Shown piece after piece: positions 34,663 through 42,050 of a DNA stretch of 64,000 nt. The position numbers were made by a program, and so were the translations under genes. This DNA comes from Treponema ruminis (GTDB lineage: Bacteria; Spirochaetota; Spirochaetia; Treponematales; Treponemataceae): positions 2,046,001 through 2,110,000 of the forward strand of contig CP031518.1 of assembly GCA_017161305.1 (NCBI GenBank). Reading direction: 5' to 3'. Under the pieces are notes generated by a model. That model was not told the DNA's origin, made no database searches, and was given only the letters and a program-made list of their open reading frames with translations. Positions within the stretch are counted from its first letter, which is position 1, and the number at the start of each line of letters is the position of its first letter.

Positions 34663-37600
34663 TAAACAAAGGCCATTATTCGCTTAAAGCCAAGACTTTC
34701 GCAGGTGTTTTTGCTCTTGAAATCCTGACTTTTTTGCTGACGGCGGGTTTCAGTTTCTTTTACAACGACTCAAATTTCAGGAAGGGCATTTCCCAGTCTG
34801 TCATTCTTATGGCCGAAAAAAAACAGAATGAGCTCGACAAGAATTTTTCTGACGTTGAGGATGCCGTAAAAGTGGCCTCCGGTTATATTCTTGAGTCAAT
34901 TGACGAAGAGAGGATTTTAAAAGACCCCAAATACGAAGAAGAATACATGGCCACTCTGGGCAGGAAAATGACCGCCTATCCGGGAAATCCCAAGGGAGTC
35001 GTCTCCCTCTTTTTCAGGATGGAAGCCGAGCGTTTTGGCCCTGAAAGTGGATTTTTCTACATGGGAAACAAAAAAACTGGCTTTGTAAGGGTTCGTAACA
35101 CTGATTTGAGTAAATTTTTACCCAATGACAAGGAGCACGTTGGCTGGTACTACACGCCTATCTGGGCAAGAAGACCTGTCTGGACCAATCCCTATGAGAA
35201 CAAAAACATAGACGTCCAGATGATTTCCTATGTCGCCCCCATTTATAAAAACGGAGAATTGCTGGGCGTCGTCGGAATGGACTTAAAGCTTGCCGTCCTC
35301 AAAGACATGGTTGAAACCCTGCCTGTCGAAAATTCTCTGGCCCTTCTTATCGGAAGCGAACGCAACCTCATCTATTCAAACCGCTCCCACCTTCTCAAAA
35401 ATTCTGTTGAACAGTCGGCAAATCTGAATTTCATTTTTGATTTGCTGAAGAACGAAAAATCTGATTCCCTGAGCGAATTTGTCTGGAACCGCAGCCGTCA
35501 CATCGGGCTTCTTAAAAAGCTGGAAAACGGCATGTCCCTTGTAATTGCCATTCCTCATTCTATGATAACCGCCAGCCGCATCAATCAGTTAGTCTTTTAC
35601 CTGGTGATTCTTCTGATTGTTCTTGCCTTGACCTGGTTTGCCGTGGCCGTAGCCTCAGAAAAAATCATTCATCCTATTCAGATCCTGACGGAAGCGACTT
35701 TTAAGCTGAGCCGGGGCGAACTCTACAGCAATATTCCCTATGAGTCAAAAAATGAAATCGGAATCCTCGCGGACAATATCCGTAAAATGACCACTCAGAT
35801 GAAGGAATACATCAGCTATATCCGCGAGCAGACTGTGCGGGAAAGGGAAGAAAAGGAAGCGGCAATTTCTGAAAGCCAGAGCAAGAGCGAATTCTTGGCC
35901 AGCATGTACCTTTCCATCCACGAAATTGACCTGAAGAACGACACTTTTACTGAAATCCACAGCCGCAAGGACATCGGAGACGTAATCAGGCGTTCGATTG
36001 GAAATGCAAAGGAAGTTCTGCCTGAGGTAATGAAGCAGACTTCGGACGAGACTTCCTGGGATACCCTGCTTCCCTTCGTAAATCTTGATACGATTAACGA
36101 GCGATTAAAAGAAAGAATCACGGTTGCCCAGGAATTTCTTGGTGCCGGTGGAAAATGGTGCCGGGGCCGCTTTATCGCCATGGACAGGCAGGATGACGGA
36201 AGCCTGAACCACGTCCTCTGGGCAGTTGAATACATCGATGCCGAAAAGAAGGAGCGTGACCAGCTTCAGACTGAGCGAGACCGGCTCAAGTTCGCTGCAG
36301 AAAAGAATGCGGCGGCAAGTCAGGCAAAAAGTGCTTTCCTTGCAAACATGAGCCACGAAATCCGCACTCCGATTAACGCGGTCCTCGGAATGGACGAAAT
36401 GATTCTCCGTGAGGCGGAAGACTCGTCGATTCTTGGTTACGCCGCTAACATAAAAATCGCAGGAACGAACCTGCTTGAAATCGTAAATGAAATCCTTGAC
36501 TTCTCAAAAATCGAAGCCGGAAAGATGGAAATTCTGCCGGAAAAATACGACGTTTCTTCCATTGTAGTCGATTTGGTCAACATGATTTCAGAAAGGGCAA
36601 AAAGAAAGAACCTTGACCTGATTATAAACGCCGATCACAGCCTGCCAAAAATCCTTCTGGGTGACAGCGTAAGGCTCAAGCAGTGCATCCTCAATCTTCT
36701 CACGAATGCCGTAAAATACACGAACGAGGGCAGCGTCACCTTCAGCCTGGGTTACGAAAAGCTTGATGAAAAGAGCATAGCCTTAAAAGTCAGCGTAAAG
36801 GACACGGGAATCGGAATCAAAAAAGCCGACATGGAAAAACTCTGCTCGCCATTTGAGCGTATTGAAGAAGAAAAGAACAGGACAATCGAAGGTACGGGGC
36901 TTGGCATGAGCATCGTCACCCGAATCCTCAGCATGATGGGAACAAAGCTCGAAGTCCAAAGTGAATACGGCAAGGGCTCTGACTTCAGCTTTGTCGTCGT
37001 GCAGGAAGTTCTTGACTGGGAAGAGGTCGGCGACGTCAATGAGGCTTATAAAAAGAACGCCCTTCTTGTGTCAAAGTACAAGGAAAAACTCCACGCTCCA
37101 AGGGCAAAACTGCTTTTCGTCGATGACACGGAAATGAATCTTGAGGTCGTAAAGGGCCTGCTTAAAAAGACCGGAATCCAGATTGATACGGCTCTCAGCG
37201 GAAGGGAAGCCCTGCAGAAAGTCCAGCAGGAAACATACGACATTCTTTTCATTGACCACCGAATGCCTGAAATGGACGGAATCGAAACCCTTCATGAAAT
37301 GGAGAAACTCGAATCAAATCTGTGCAGGGGCAAGGCTTGCATAGCGCTTACGGCAAATGCAATCTCCGGCGTAAGGCAGATGTATCTTGATGAGGGATTT
37401 TCGGATTATCTTTCAAAGCCGGTTGAGCCTTCAAAGCTTGAGGAGATGATTAAAAAGTACCTGCCTCCGGAATATCTTGAGTCTGTGGAGCCGGAAGAAT
37501 CAATCGCACCGGTCGAGAATCATATTGTTGAAAAAGTCTCTTCAATCTCGGAAATAGAATTTGAGTCTGCCCTTGCAAATTGCGGAACCCCGGAAACTTT

Positions 37601-38108
37601 GGAGTTATCGCTTAAACAATACTGCACTTCGGCGGACGAAAAGGCCCTGGAACTGCAGCAGTTTTTTGAGGCAGAGGACTGGGCGAACTACGGAATAAAA
37701 ATCCATGCTTTGAAAAGCACTTCCCGCCTGATTGGGGCAAATGAGATTTCGGGGCGGGCCGAGCATCTGGAAAACTGTGCTGACAGCGGAGAATTTGAGG
37801 AAATTCAGAAAGAACATAAGCCCCTCATGAATGATTATCTAGCCTTAAAAGAAAAAATTCGTCAGATTTTCCTTGATGAGGATGACGGTGAAAAGACTGA
37901 AATCTCGGAGCAGGATTTTACTGAGAAGTTGGAAAAAATCGGGGAATGCGCGGAAAGTTTTGACATCGACGGACTTGATGCCGTTATGGAAGAACTTGAA
38001 AAATGCAAAATCCCAGATGGTTTTAGCGAAAAATATGCAAAAATCCGCGGCTTGGTGGATAATGTAGATTTTATAGCCTTAAAAGAATTTCTTCAGACAG
38101 AAAAGTAA
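34659..38108 (+). CDS. Hybrid sensor histidine kinase with receiver and HPt domains
   Basis: This 1149-residue membrane kinase has an N-terminal helix, a periplasmic Cache-type sensor (to about 305), a second helix (about 308-330), a HAMP-like linker, a region of PAS-like length, a coiled linker, then HisKA with FLANMSHEIRTP (His566), HATPase with NLLTNAVKYTNEG and GTGLGMSIV, a receiver with phospho-Asp866 in ILFIDHRMPEMDG, and a C-terminal HPt with His1016 in IHALKSTSRLIGA. A full phosphorelay is thus in one chain. It starts within the stop of the cyclase gene and is followed 10 bases later by a receiver protein, its likely target. Confidence 0.93.
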   Translation: MINKGHYSLKAKTFAGVFALEILTFLLTAGFSFFYNDSNFRKGISQSVILMAEKKQNELDKNFSDVEDAVKVASGYILESIDEERILKDPKYEEEYMATLGRKMTAYPGNPKGVVSLFFRMEAERFGPESGFFYMGNKKTGFVRVRNTDLSKFLPNDKEHVGWYYTPIWARRPVWTNPYENKNIDVQMISYVAPIYKNGELLGVVGMDLKLAVLKDMVETLPVENSLALLIGSERNLIYSNRSHLLKNSVEQSANLNFIFDLLKNEKSDSLSEFVWNRSRHIGLLKKLENGMSLVIAIPHSMITASRINQLVFYLVILLIVLALTWFAVAVASEKIIHPIQILTEATFKLSRGELYSNIPYESKNEIGILADNIRKMTTQMKEYISYIREQTVREREEKEAAISESQSKSEFLASMYLSIHEIDLKNDTFTEIHSRKDIGDVIRRSIGNAKEVLPEVMKQTSDETSWDTLLPFVNLDTINERLKERITVAQEFLGAGGKWCRGRFIAMDRQDDGSLNHVLWAVEYIDAEKKERDQLQTERDRLKFAAEKNAAASQAKSAFLANMSHEIRTPINAVLGMDEMILREAEDSSILGYAANIKIAGTNLLEIVNEILDFSKIEAGKMEILPEKYDVSSIVVDLVNMISERAKRKNLDLIINADHSLPKILLGDSVRLKQCILNLLTNAVKYTNEGSVTFSLGYEKLDEKSIALKVSVKDTGIGIKKADMEKLCSPFERIEEEKNRTIEGTGLGMSIVTRILSMMGTKLEVQSEYGKGSDFSFVVVQEVLDWEEVGDVNEAYKKNALLVSKYKEKLHAPRAKLLFVDDTEMNLEVVKGLLKKTGIQIDTALSGREALQKVQQETYDILFIDHRMPEMDGIETLHEMEKLESNLCRGKACIALTANAISGVRQMYLDEGFSDYLSKPVEPSKLEEMIKKYLPPEYLESVEPEESIAPVENHIVEKVSSISEIEFESALANCGTPETLELSLKQYCTSADEKALELQQFFEAEDWANYGIKIHALKSTSRLIGANEISGRAEHLENCADSGEFEEIQKEHKPLMNDYLALKEKIRQIFLDEDDGEKTEISEQDFTEKLEKIGECAESFDIDGLDAVMEELEKCKIPDGFSEKYAKIRGLVDNVDFIALKEFLQTEK

Positions 38109-38118
38109 GGAGTGATTT

Positions 38119-38898
38119 ATGGAAAATGAAGTTGAAAAGGAAAAAGAAAAGGAAATTTTCGTTATTGGTGATGATTCCCGCCTGCTGGTAAAAAATTTTA
38201 TCCAGAAATTCGAAGAGGCAAATCCTGACTGTGCTGTCCGCCTGACTATCCCGGATAATGTCGGAGTTGCTTTCGGTGAAGGTGACAGAAGAAAGCATTT
38301 CATCGTCTGTCTTTCTGAGGAAATGGATTTTAATATCATCCATAGTCTTGGTGAGGCTCAGAAAAAGTACGGATTTTTCGTCTATTTTATCGGCGCTTCC
38401 TTTTCATTTGGAATCGAAGAGGATAAATATTTCAATAAGATTCCTTCGGTCCGCTTTCCCGGCTACCTGTTTGACATGACTCAGCTTCTTGAATACATCG
38501 AAAAAAACGAGGTTGAGAAAAAGAGGGTTCTCGTTGTTGATGACGAGCCGATTATGCTCCGAAGCATCAAAAACTGGCTGAACGATGATTTTGAGGTTTC
38601 TCTGGTAAATTCGGGCAAGGCGGCGATTCAGTTTCTGGACATGCACCCTGTTGACCTTGTTCTTCTTGATTACAAAATGCCTGAAATGGACGGACCTATG
38701 GTTTTGACAAAAATCCGCACCGACAAGAACATTAGAAACCTGCCGGTAATTTTCCTGACGGCCAAGAGTGACAGGGAAAGCGTAATGAGCGTAATGCACT
38801 TGAAGCCTGAAGGTTACATTTTAAAGAGCAAGCGGCCTGATGAAATCAGGGGTGCTGTAAAGGACTTCTTTAAGAACAGGATTATCATTGCCGAATAA
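38119..38898 (+). CDS. Response regulator with tandem receiver-like domains
   Basis: The 259-residue protein has a C-terminal true receiver (about 135-255: VLVVDDEPIML, phospho-Asp in LVLLDYKMPEMDG, Thr in IFLTAKS, Lys in ILKSKRP) and an N-terminal half (about 10-125) that looks like a second receiver fold with GDDSRLLVKN but without a clear phospho-Asp. No output domain is present. It lies 10 bases after the hybrid kinase with AAGGAGTGA as ribosome site, so it probably receives phosphate from that kinase's HPt domain. Its partner is unknown. Confidence 0.88.
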   Translation: MENEVEKEKEKEIFVIGDDSRLLVKNFIQKFEEANPDCAVRLTIPDNVGVAFGEGDRRKHFIVCLSEEMDFNIIHSLGEAQKKYGFFVYFIGASFSFGIEEDKYFNKIPSVRFPGYLFDMTQLLEYIEKNEVEKKRVLVVDDEPIMLRSIKNWLNDDFEVSLVNSGKAAIQFLDMHPVDLVLLDYKMPEMDGPMVLTKIRTDKNIRNLPVIFLTAKSDRESVMSVMHLKPEGYILKSKRPDEIRGAVKDFFKNRIIIAE

Positions 38899-38910
38899 AG
38901 GAAGTCTGAT

Positions 38911-38922
38911 CCCCGCGCGGGG
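38911..38922. other. GC-rich palindrome between converging genes
   Basis: CCCCGCGCGGGG lies between the regulator stop and the acetyltransferase stop. It may act as a weak transcription stop for both, although no long T-run follows. Confidence 0.4.
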
Positions 38923-38924
38923 CT

Positions 38925-39326
38925 TTAAGAGAATTCAAAAGTCTGCTCGTCGATTTTTTGCATTCCGATTGAAGTCCAGAAAATTTCTGCGTTGGTGTCT
39001 TTTGCTGCCAGCGTGACTTTTTTGGCTCCGGTTTCAAGCATGAGCCTTTCCATTGCAGCGGTGCCGATTCCCAGCCCCCTGTAATTTTTGTTGACTTCGA
39101 AAAGATCGATAATGAGAAGGTCGCCCAGCAGCTTGTAGATGCAGACAGCCTTTAGAAAGTCGTTGGAAGGCTTGAAGTCGAAAATCATGTAATCGCTGTC
39201 TTTTAAAAGATAGCCGAATTCACCGTTTTCGGTGTAAGACTTGAGAAGAGGAAAATTGTCCCAGCCTTCCATTGCCATGTAAGACTCAAAAATGTCATTG
39301 TCAACAATTCGATAATTAAGGTTCAT
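38925..39326 (-). CDS. GNAT-family N-acetyltransferase
   Basis: The 133-residue protein fits the GNAT fold: after strands LLIIDLFEV it has the acetyl-CoA loop NYRGLGIGTAAMERL, then KKVTLAAKDTNAEIFWTSIGM typical of the C-terminal half. Substrate unknown. It is a single gene on the minus strand, divergent from tRNA-Leu with a 164-base A/T-rich gap holding promoters for both. Confidence 0.85.
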   Translation of the reverse strand: MNLNYRIVDNDIFESYMAMEGWDNFPLLKSYTENGEFGYLLKDSDYMIFDFKPSNDFLKAVCIYKLLGDLLIIDLFEVNKNYRGLGIGTAAMERLMLETGAKKVTLAAKDTNAEIFWTSIGMQKIDEQTFEFS

Positions 39327-39447
39327 GTTCAGTTAATTTTATAATAGAAGATTTTGGATTTCAAGACTTGCATCAGGACCTTCTTGTCACGCGGATTTAA
39401 AACTGAAAAATTTTTTCATTTTTTTTGCAAAATTTCTTTTTTTACTA

Positions 39448-39476
39448 TTGACACTTTTTAGCGTTTTGTATATTAT
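39448..39476 (+). promoter_or_regulatory. Promoter of tRNA-Leu
   Basis: A near-consensus promoter, TTGACA (39448-39453), 17-base spacer, TATTAT (39471-39476), lies 14 bases before the tRNA. Confidence 0.8.
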
Positions 39477-39490
39477 CTATTACATCAGTT

Positions 39491-39572
39491 GCGGGGATGG
39501 TGGAATTGGTAGACACGCTAGCTTGAGGTGCTAGTGGCGCAAGCTGTGCCTGTTCAAGTCAGGTTCTCCGCA
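39491..39572 (+). tRNA. tRNA-Leu (GAG)
   Basis: The 82 bases form a class II tRNA: acceptor GCGGGGA with TCTCCGC, anticodon stem CTAGC/GCTAG around loop TTGAGGT (anticodon GAG), a long variable arm (TGGCGCAAGCTGTG) and T arm CCTG-TTCAAGT-CAGG. CCA is not encoded. Confidence 0.95.
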
Positions 39573-39573
39573 C
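39562..39573 (+). repeat. 12-base direct repeat at tRNA-Leu 3' end, copy 1
   Basis: GGTTCTCCGCAC, the last bases of tRNA-Leu plus one, is repeated exactly at 39723-39734. The pair brackets a terminator and a three-hairpin repeat. Confidence 0.6.
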
Positions 39574-39578
39574 TTACT

Positions 39579-39606
39579 AAAAGGCTTCCGAATTGGAAGC
39601 CTTTTT
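39579..39606 (+). terminator. Terminator of tRNA-Leu
   Basis: AAGGCTTCC and GGAAGCCTT form a stem with a 5-base loop, followed by T-rich sequence. Confidence 0.8.
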
Positions 39607-39642
39607 AATTTATCGGTGTACAACTGTGCGTTCTCGTAAATC

Positions 39643-39720
39643 GCCGCACGGATGCGGCAAAAAGCCAGTTGACCGCAAGTTTTTTGCTTGTCAAAAAACT
39701 TGTCGCGACATGGATGTCGC
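39643..39720 (-). repeat. Three-hairpin intergenic repeat, copy 2 (inverted)
   Basis: Read on the minus strand: GCGACAT-CC-ATGTCGC, then CAAGTTTTTTG-ACAAG-CAAAAAACTTG, the linker CGGTCAACTGGCTTTTT, then GCCGCA-TCCG-TGCGGC. It aligns over its whole length with 29353-29425, and differences in the stems keep base pairing. Confidence 0.75.
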
Positions 39721-39722
39721 AT

Positions 39723-39734
39723 GGTTCTCCGCAC
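39723..39734 (+). repeat. 12-base direct repeat of tRNA-Leu 3' end, copy 2
   Basis: GGTTCTCCGCAC repeats 39562-39573, 161 bases downstream. No tRNA structure surrounds this copy. Confidence 0.6.
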
Positions 39735-39797
39735 GAGTTGCAGGGGCGGTTCTTGCTGGGAGCACAACTTGCACTTCTTTCTTTGGAGATAAAAAAA

Positions 39798-40586
39798 ATG
39801 ATTGCCGTGTTTGTTAATTGTGCCACGATTTTGATTGGCTGCTTTGTCGGCCTTTTGTTTGCGAAAAAGATTCCTCAGAAAGTCACTGATTCAATTCAGC
39901 TTGCCTGCGGCCTTGTTTCCTTTGTAATGGGCGTACAGATGTCGTTTAAATATCAGAACGTCGTTTACCTGGCCCTGGCCCTGATTCTGGGCGGAATCGT
40001 CGGCACCCTTCTGGACATAGACGGCAAAATCCTCGCCTTTGGCAAATTTCTGGAAAAAATTTTCATGAAGGATTCTCGGGGCAAGCACGCAGGTTTTGAG
40101 CGAGTCTCGGCTCAAGCTGAGCTTGAGCCGCTTCCATCCTCTTTTAGTGATGGGAAACCCAAGAAAAACTTCGCCTATGCCTTTTTGAATGCGTCCGTGC
40201 TCTTTTGCGTGGGTGCCATGGCTATTGTGGGCAGCTTTAAGGCTGGAATCGAGCACGATTATTCAATTATCTTCCTTAAATCGATTCTTGACGGATTTAT
40301 TTCGATTGGTTTTGCCGTTGCGATGGGCGTGGGTACTGCTTTTTCTGTGATTTCGATTTTTATTTATCAGGGAGCGCTCACCCTGCTTTCAGTTTTGATT
40401 GCCCCTTATGTGAGCGAGCAGATGCTTGCCGAACTGACCGGTAGCGGCGGTGCTTTGATTATCCTGATTGGTATAAACCTTATGGGCTTGAAAAAAGTGA
40501 AGACTGCAAATTACCTGCCGGCCGTGCTCTTCAGCGTGATTTTTGTCCTTTGCGAGCCTTTTGTTAAGAGTCTGCTTCATTTATAA
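39798..40586 (+). CDS. DUF554 family membrane protein with palindrome insertion
   Basis: The 262-residue protein has seven or so hydrophobic segments and the DUF554 blocks QLACGLVSFVMGVQM, LGGIVGTLLDID and LFCVGAMAIVGSFKAGI; the function of this family is unknown (transport is suspected). The ATG at 39798 follows TTTGGAGAT. The cytosolic loop around residues 95-120 is longer than I expect for the family; it contains a perfect 11-bp palindrome (40108-40130) in the coding sequence, translated in frame as SAQAELEPL. Homologues are usually near 230 residues (from memory), so the loop looks like an insertion. Confidence 0.85.
   Translation: MIAVFVNCATILIGCFVGLLFAKKIPQKVTDSIQLACGLVSFVMGVQMSFKYQNVVYLALALILGGIVGTLLDIDGKILAFGKFLEKIFMKDSRGKHAGFERVSAQAELEPLPSSFSDGKPKKNFAYAFLNASVLFCVGAMAIVGSFKAGIEHDYSIIFLKSILDGFISIGFAVAMGVGTAFSVISIFIYQGALTLLSVLIAPYVSEQMLAELTGSGGALIILIGINLMGLKKVKTANYLPAVLFSVIFVLCEPFVKSLLHL
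40100..40131 (+). repeat. GCGAGTCTCGG palindromic unit inside the DUF554 gene
   Basis: GCGAGTCTCGG (40100-40110) runs into the stem CGGCTCAAGCT-G-AGCTTGAGCCG (40108-40130). The same head sequence followed by another perfect hairpin and CCGC occurs between genes at 41850-41882. Confidence 0.65.
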
Positions 40587-40685
40587 AATTTAACGGCAAA
40601 ATCTAAAATTTTTGCTTGATTTCCTTTTGAATGTCGCTTAAAATGGACATATAAAAATAATCCCTTTATGCCACAGGAGGAAAAA

Positions 40686-41804
40686 ATGGCAAAAGTAGAA
40701 CTTAAAGGCGTTACAAAAATCTATGACGGCAACGTTCTTGCTGTTGAGAAGTCAAATGTAACAATCGAAGACCGCGAATTCTGTGTATTCGTAGGTCCAT
40801 CTGGATGCGGTAAATCAACAACTCTCCGCATGGTTGCTGGTCTTGAAGACATCACTGACGGTGAGCTTCTTATCGACGGTGAGCTCATGAACGACGTTCC
40901 GCCAAAAGACCGCAATATCGCAATGGTATTCCAGAACTACGCTCTTTACCCACACATGACCGTATTTGACAACATGGCATTCGGTCTCAAAATCCGCAAA
41001 GAGCCAAAAATCGAAATTCAGCGCAAAGTCGAAGAAGCTGCAAAAATGCTCGACCTCACACAGTACCTTGACCGCAAACCAAAGGCACTTTCTGGTGGTC
41101 AGCGCCAGCGTGTTGCTGTAGGACGTGCAATCGTTCGTTCTCCAAAAGTATTCTTGTTCGACGAGCCTCTTTCTAACCTCGACGCTAAACTCCGCGTTAC
41201 AATGCGTGGTGAGATCGCTTCTCTCCATCACCGCCTCCAGGCAACAATGATTTACGTTACTCACGACCAGGTTGAAGCTATGACAATGGGTACAAAAATT
41301 GTTGTTATGTCAGAAAAACGAATCCAGCAGATTGGTGAGCCATTGTATCTCTACAACCACCCAATCAACAAATTCGTTGCAGGCTTCATCGGTACACCAC
41401 CAATGAACTTCTTCAAACTCAAGATTGAAGAGAAAGATGGAAAAGTCGTAGCAAACGAAGGTGCATTCACTCTTATCCCAACAGAGGATCAGCAGAAACA
41501 CCTCAAAGCATATGTCGGAAAAGAAGTTACATTCGGTATCCGCCCAGAGGACTTGCAGTATCAGGCAGCTCCAGCTGCAGAGAACAACATGCAGGTTAAA
41601 GTTACAAACAAAGAGCCACTCGGTGCAGAAACACACGTATTCGTACAGGTTCGCGATGCAAACATCGTAGCTAAAGTTTCTCCAGAAGTTGTTGTTCAGC
41701 TCGGCGACACCATCAACTTCACACCAGATATGGCACGTGCAAAATTCTTCGACCTCGAAACAGAAATCAACATCTGTGAACCAGAGATCGAGAAGAAGTG
41801 GTAG
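40686..41804 (+). CDS. msmK: Carbohydrate ABC transporter ATPase, MsmK/UgpC/MalK type
   Basis: The 372-residue protein has Walker A GPSGCGKSTT, Q-loop FQNYALYPHM, signature LSGGQRQRVAVGRA, Walker B VFLFDEPLSNLDAKLR and the H-loop in IYVTHDQVEAMT, followed by the TOBE-type regulatory domain of sugar importers (to about 365). AGGAGG at 40675-40680 supports the ATG at 40686, not the ATG at 40668 on its other side. It stands alone, without permeases, as do the shared ATPases (MsmK/MsmX) that serve several sugar importers. It may therefore energise the permeases at 1-1250. Codons are of the highly expressed type. Confidence 0.9.
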   Translation: MAKVELKGVTKIYDGNVLAVEKSNVTIEDREFCVFVGPSGCGKSTTLRMVAGLEDITDGELLIDGELMNDVPPKDRNIAMVFQNYALYPHMTVFDNMAFGLKIRKEPKIEIQRKVEEAAKMLDLTQYLDRKPKALSGGQRQRVAVGRAIVRSPKVFLFDEPLSNLDAKLRVTMRGEIASLHHRLQATMIYVTHDQVEAMTMGTKIVVMSEKRIQQIGEPLYLYNHPINKFVAGFIGTPPMNFFKLKIEEKDGKVVANEGAFTLIPTEDQQKHLKAYVGKEVTFGIRPEDLQYQAAPAAENNMQVKVTNKEPLGAETHVFVQVRDANIVAKVSPEVVVQLGDTINFTPDMARAKFFDLETEINICEPEIEKKW

Positions 41805-41812
41805 GGAGCCGG

Positions 41813-41880
41813 TCGCGTTAGCGAACAAACTCACGAGGTGAGTTTGTAGGCGAGTCTCGGAAAAATCTATGATTTTTCCG
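41813..41880 (+). repeat. Intergenic array of three hairpins after msmK
   Basis: TCGC-GTTA-GCGA (41813-41824), ACAAACTCAC-GAG-GTGAGTTTGT (41825-41847) and, after GGCGAGTCT, CGGAAAAATC-TAT-GATTTTTCCG (41858-41880). The last unit shares its GCGAGTCTCGG head with the palindrome inside the DUF554 gene. Confidence 0.65.
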
Positions 41881-41904
41881 CGGAAATGAACTACTGATTT
41901 TTAT

Positions 41905-41950
41905 AAGCCCCTAGTCCTGTTTTTCAAGGCAAGACTCGGGGCTTTTTTTT
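41905..41950 (+). terminator. Terminator of msmK
   Basis: AAGCCCC (41905-41911) pairs with GGGGCTT (41938-41944), with AGTC/GACT continuing the stem inside, followed by eight T. Confidence 0.82.
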
Positions 41951-41956
41951 ATAAAG

Positions 41957-42011
41957 CAGCCGAACAAAAACACTCTGTTTGTGGCTGTCGCGATAGCGGC
42001 ATGTTTTTGTT
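41957..42011 (+). repeat. Palindromic unit with GTCGCGATAGCGGC core before the RNase gene
   Basis: AACAAAAACA (41963-41972) pairs with TGTTTTTGTT (42002-42011); CAGCC (41957-41961) can instead pair with GGCTG (41983-41987). The core GTCGCGATAGCGGC resembles GTCGCGTTAGCG after msmK and GCGATAGC at the oadB end. Confidence 0.45.
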
Positions 42012-42038
42012 TGAGTGTACTCTTTGCAAAAAATCTGT

Positions 42039-42044
42039 TAAAAT
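42039..42044 (+). promoter_or_regulatory. -10 element next to the RNase start codon
   Basis: TAAAAT ends 6 bases before the ATG at 42051. The bases between (CTTGCC) hold no ribosome site, so the transcript may begin at the start codon. Confidence 0.4.
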
Positions 42045-42050
42045 CTTGCC

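Noticed and set aside
41310..41834. 174-codon antisense frame opposite msmK, rich in Cys and Phe
   Set aside because: The residue bias is the mirror of the highly expressed codons of msmK; no start signal and no family features.
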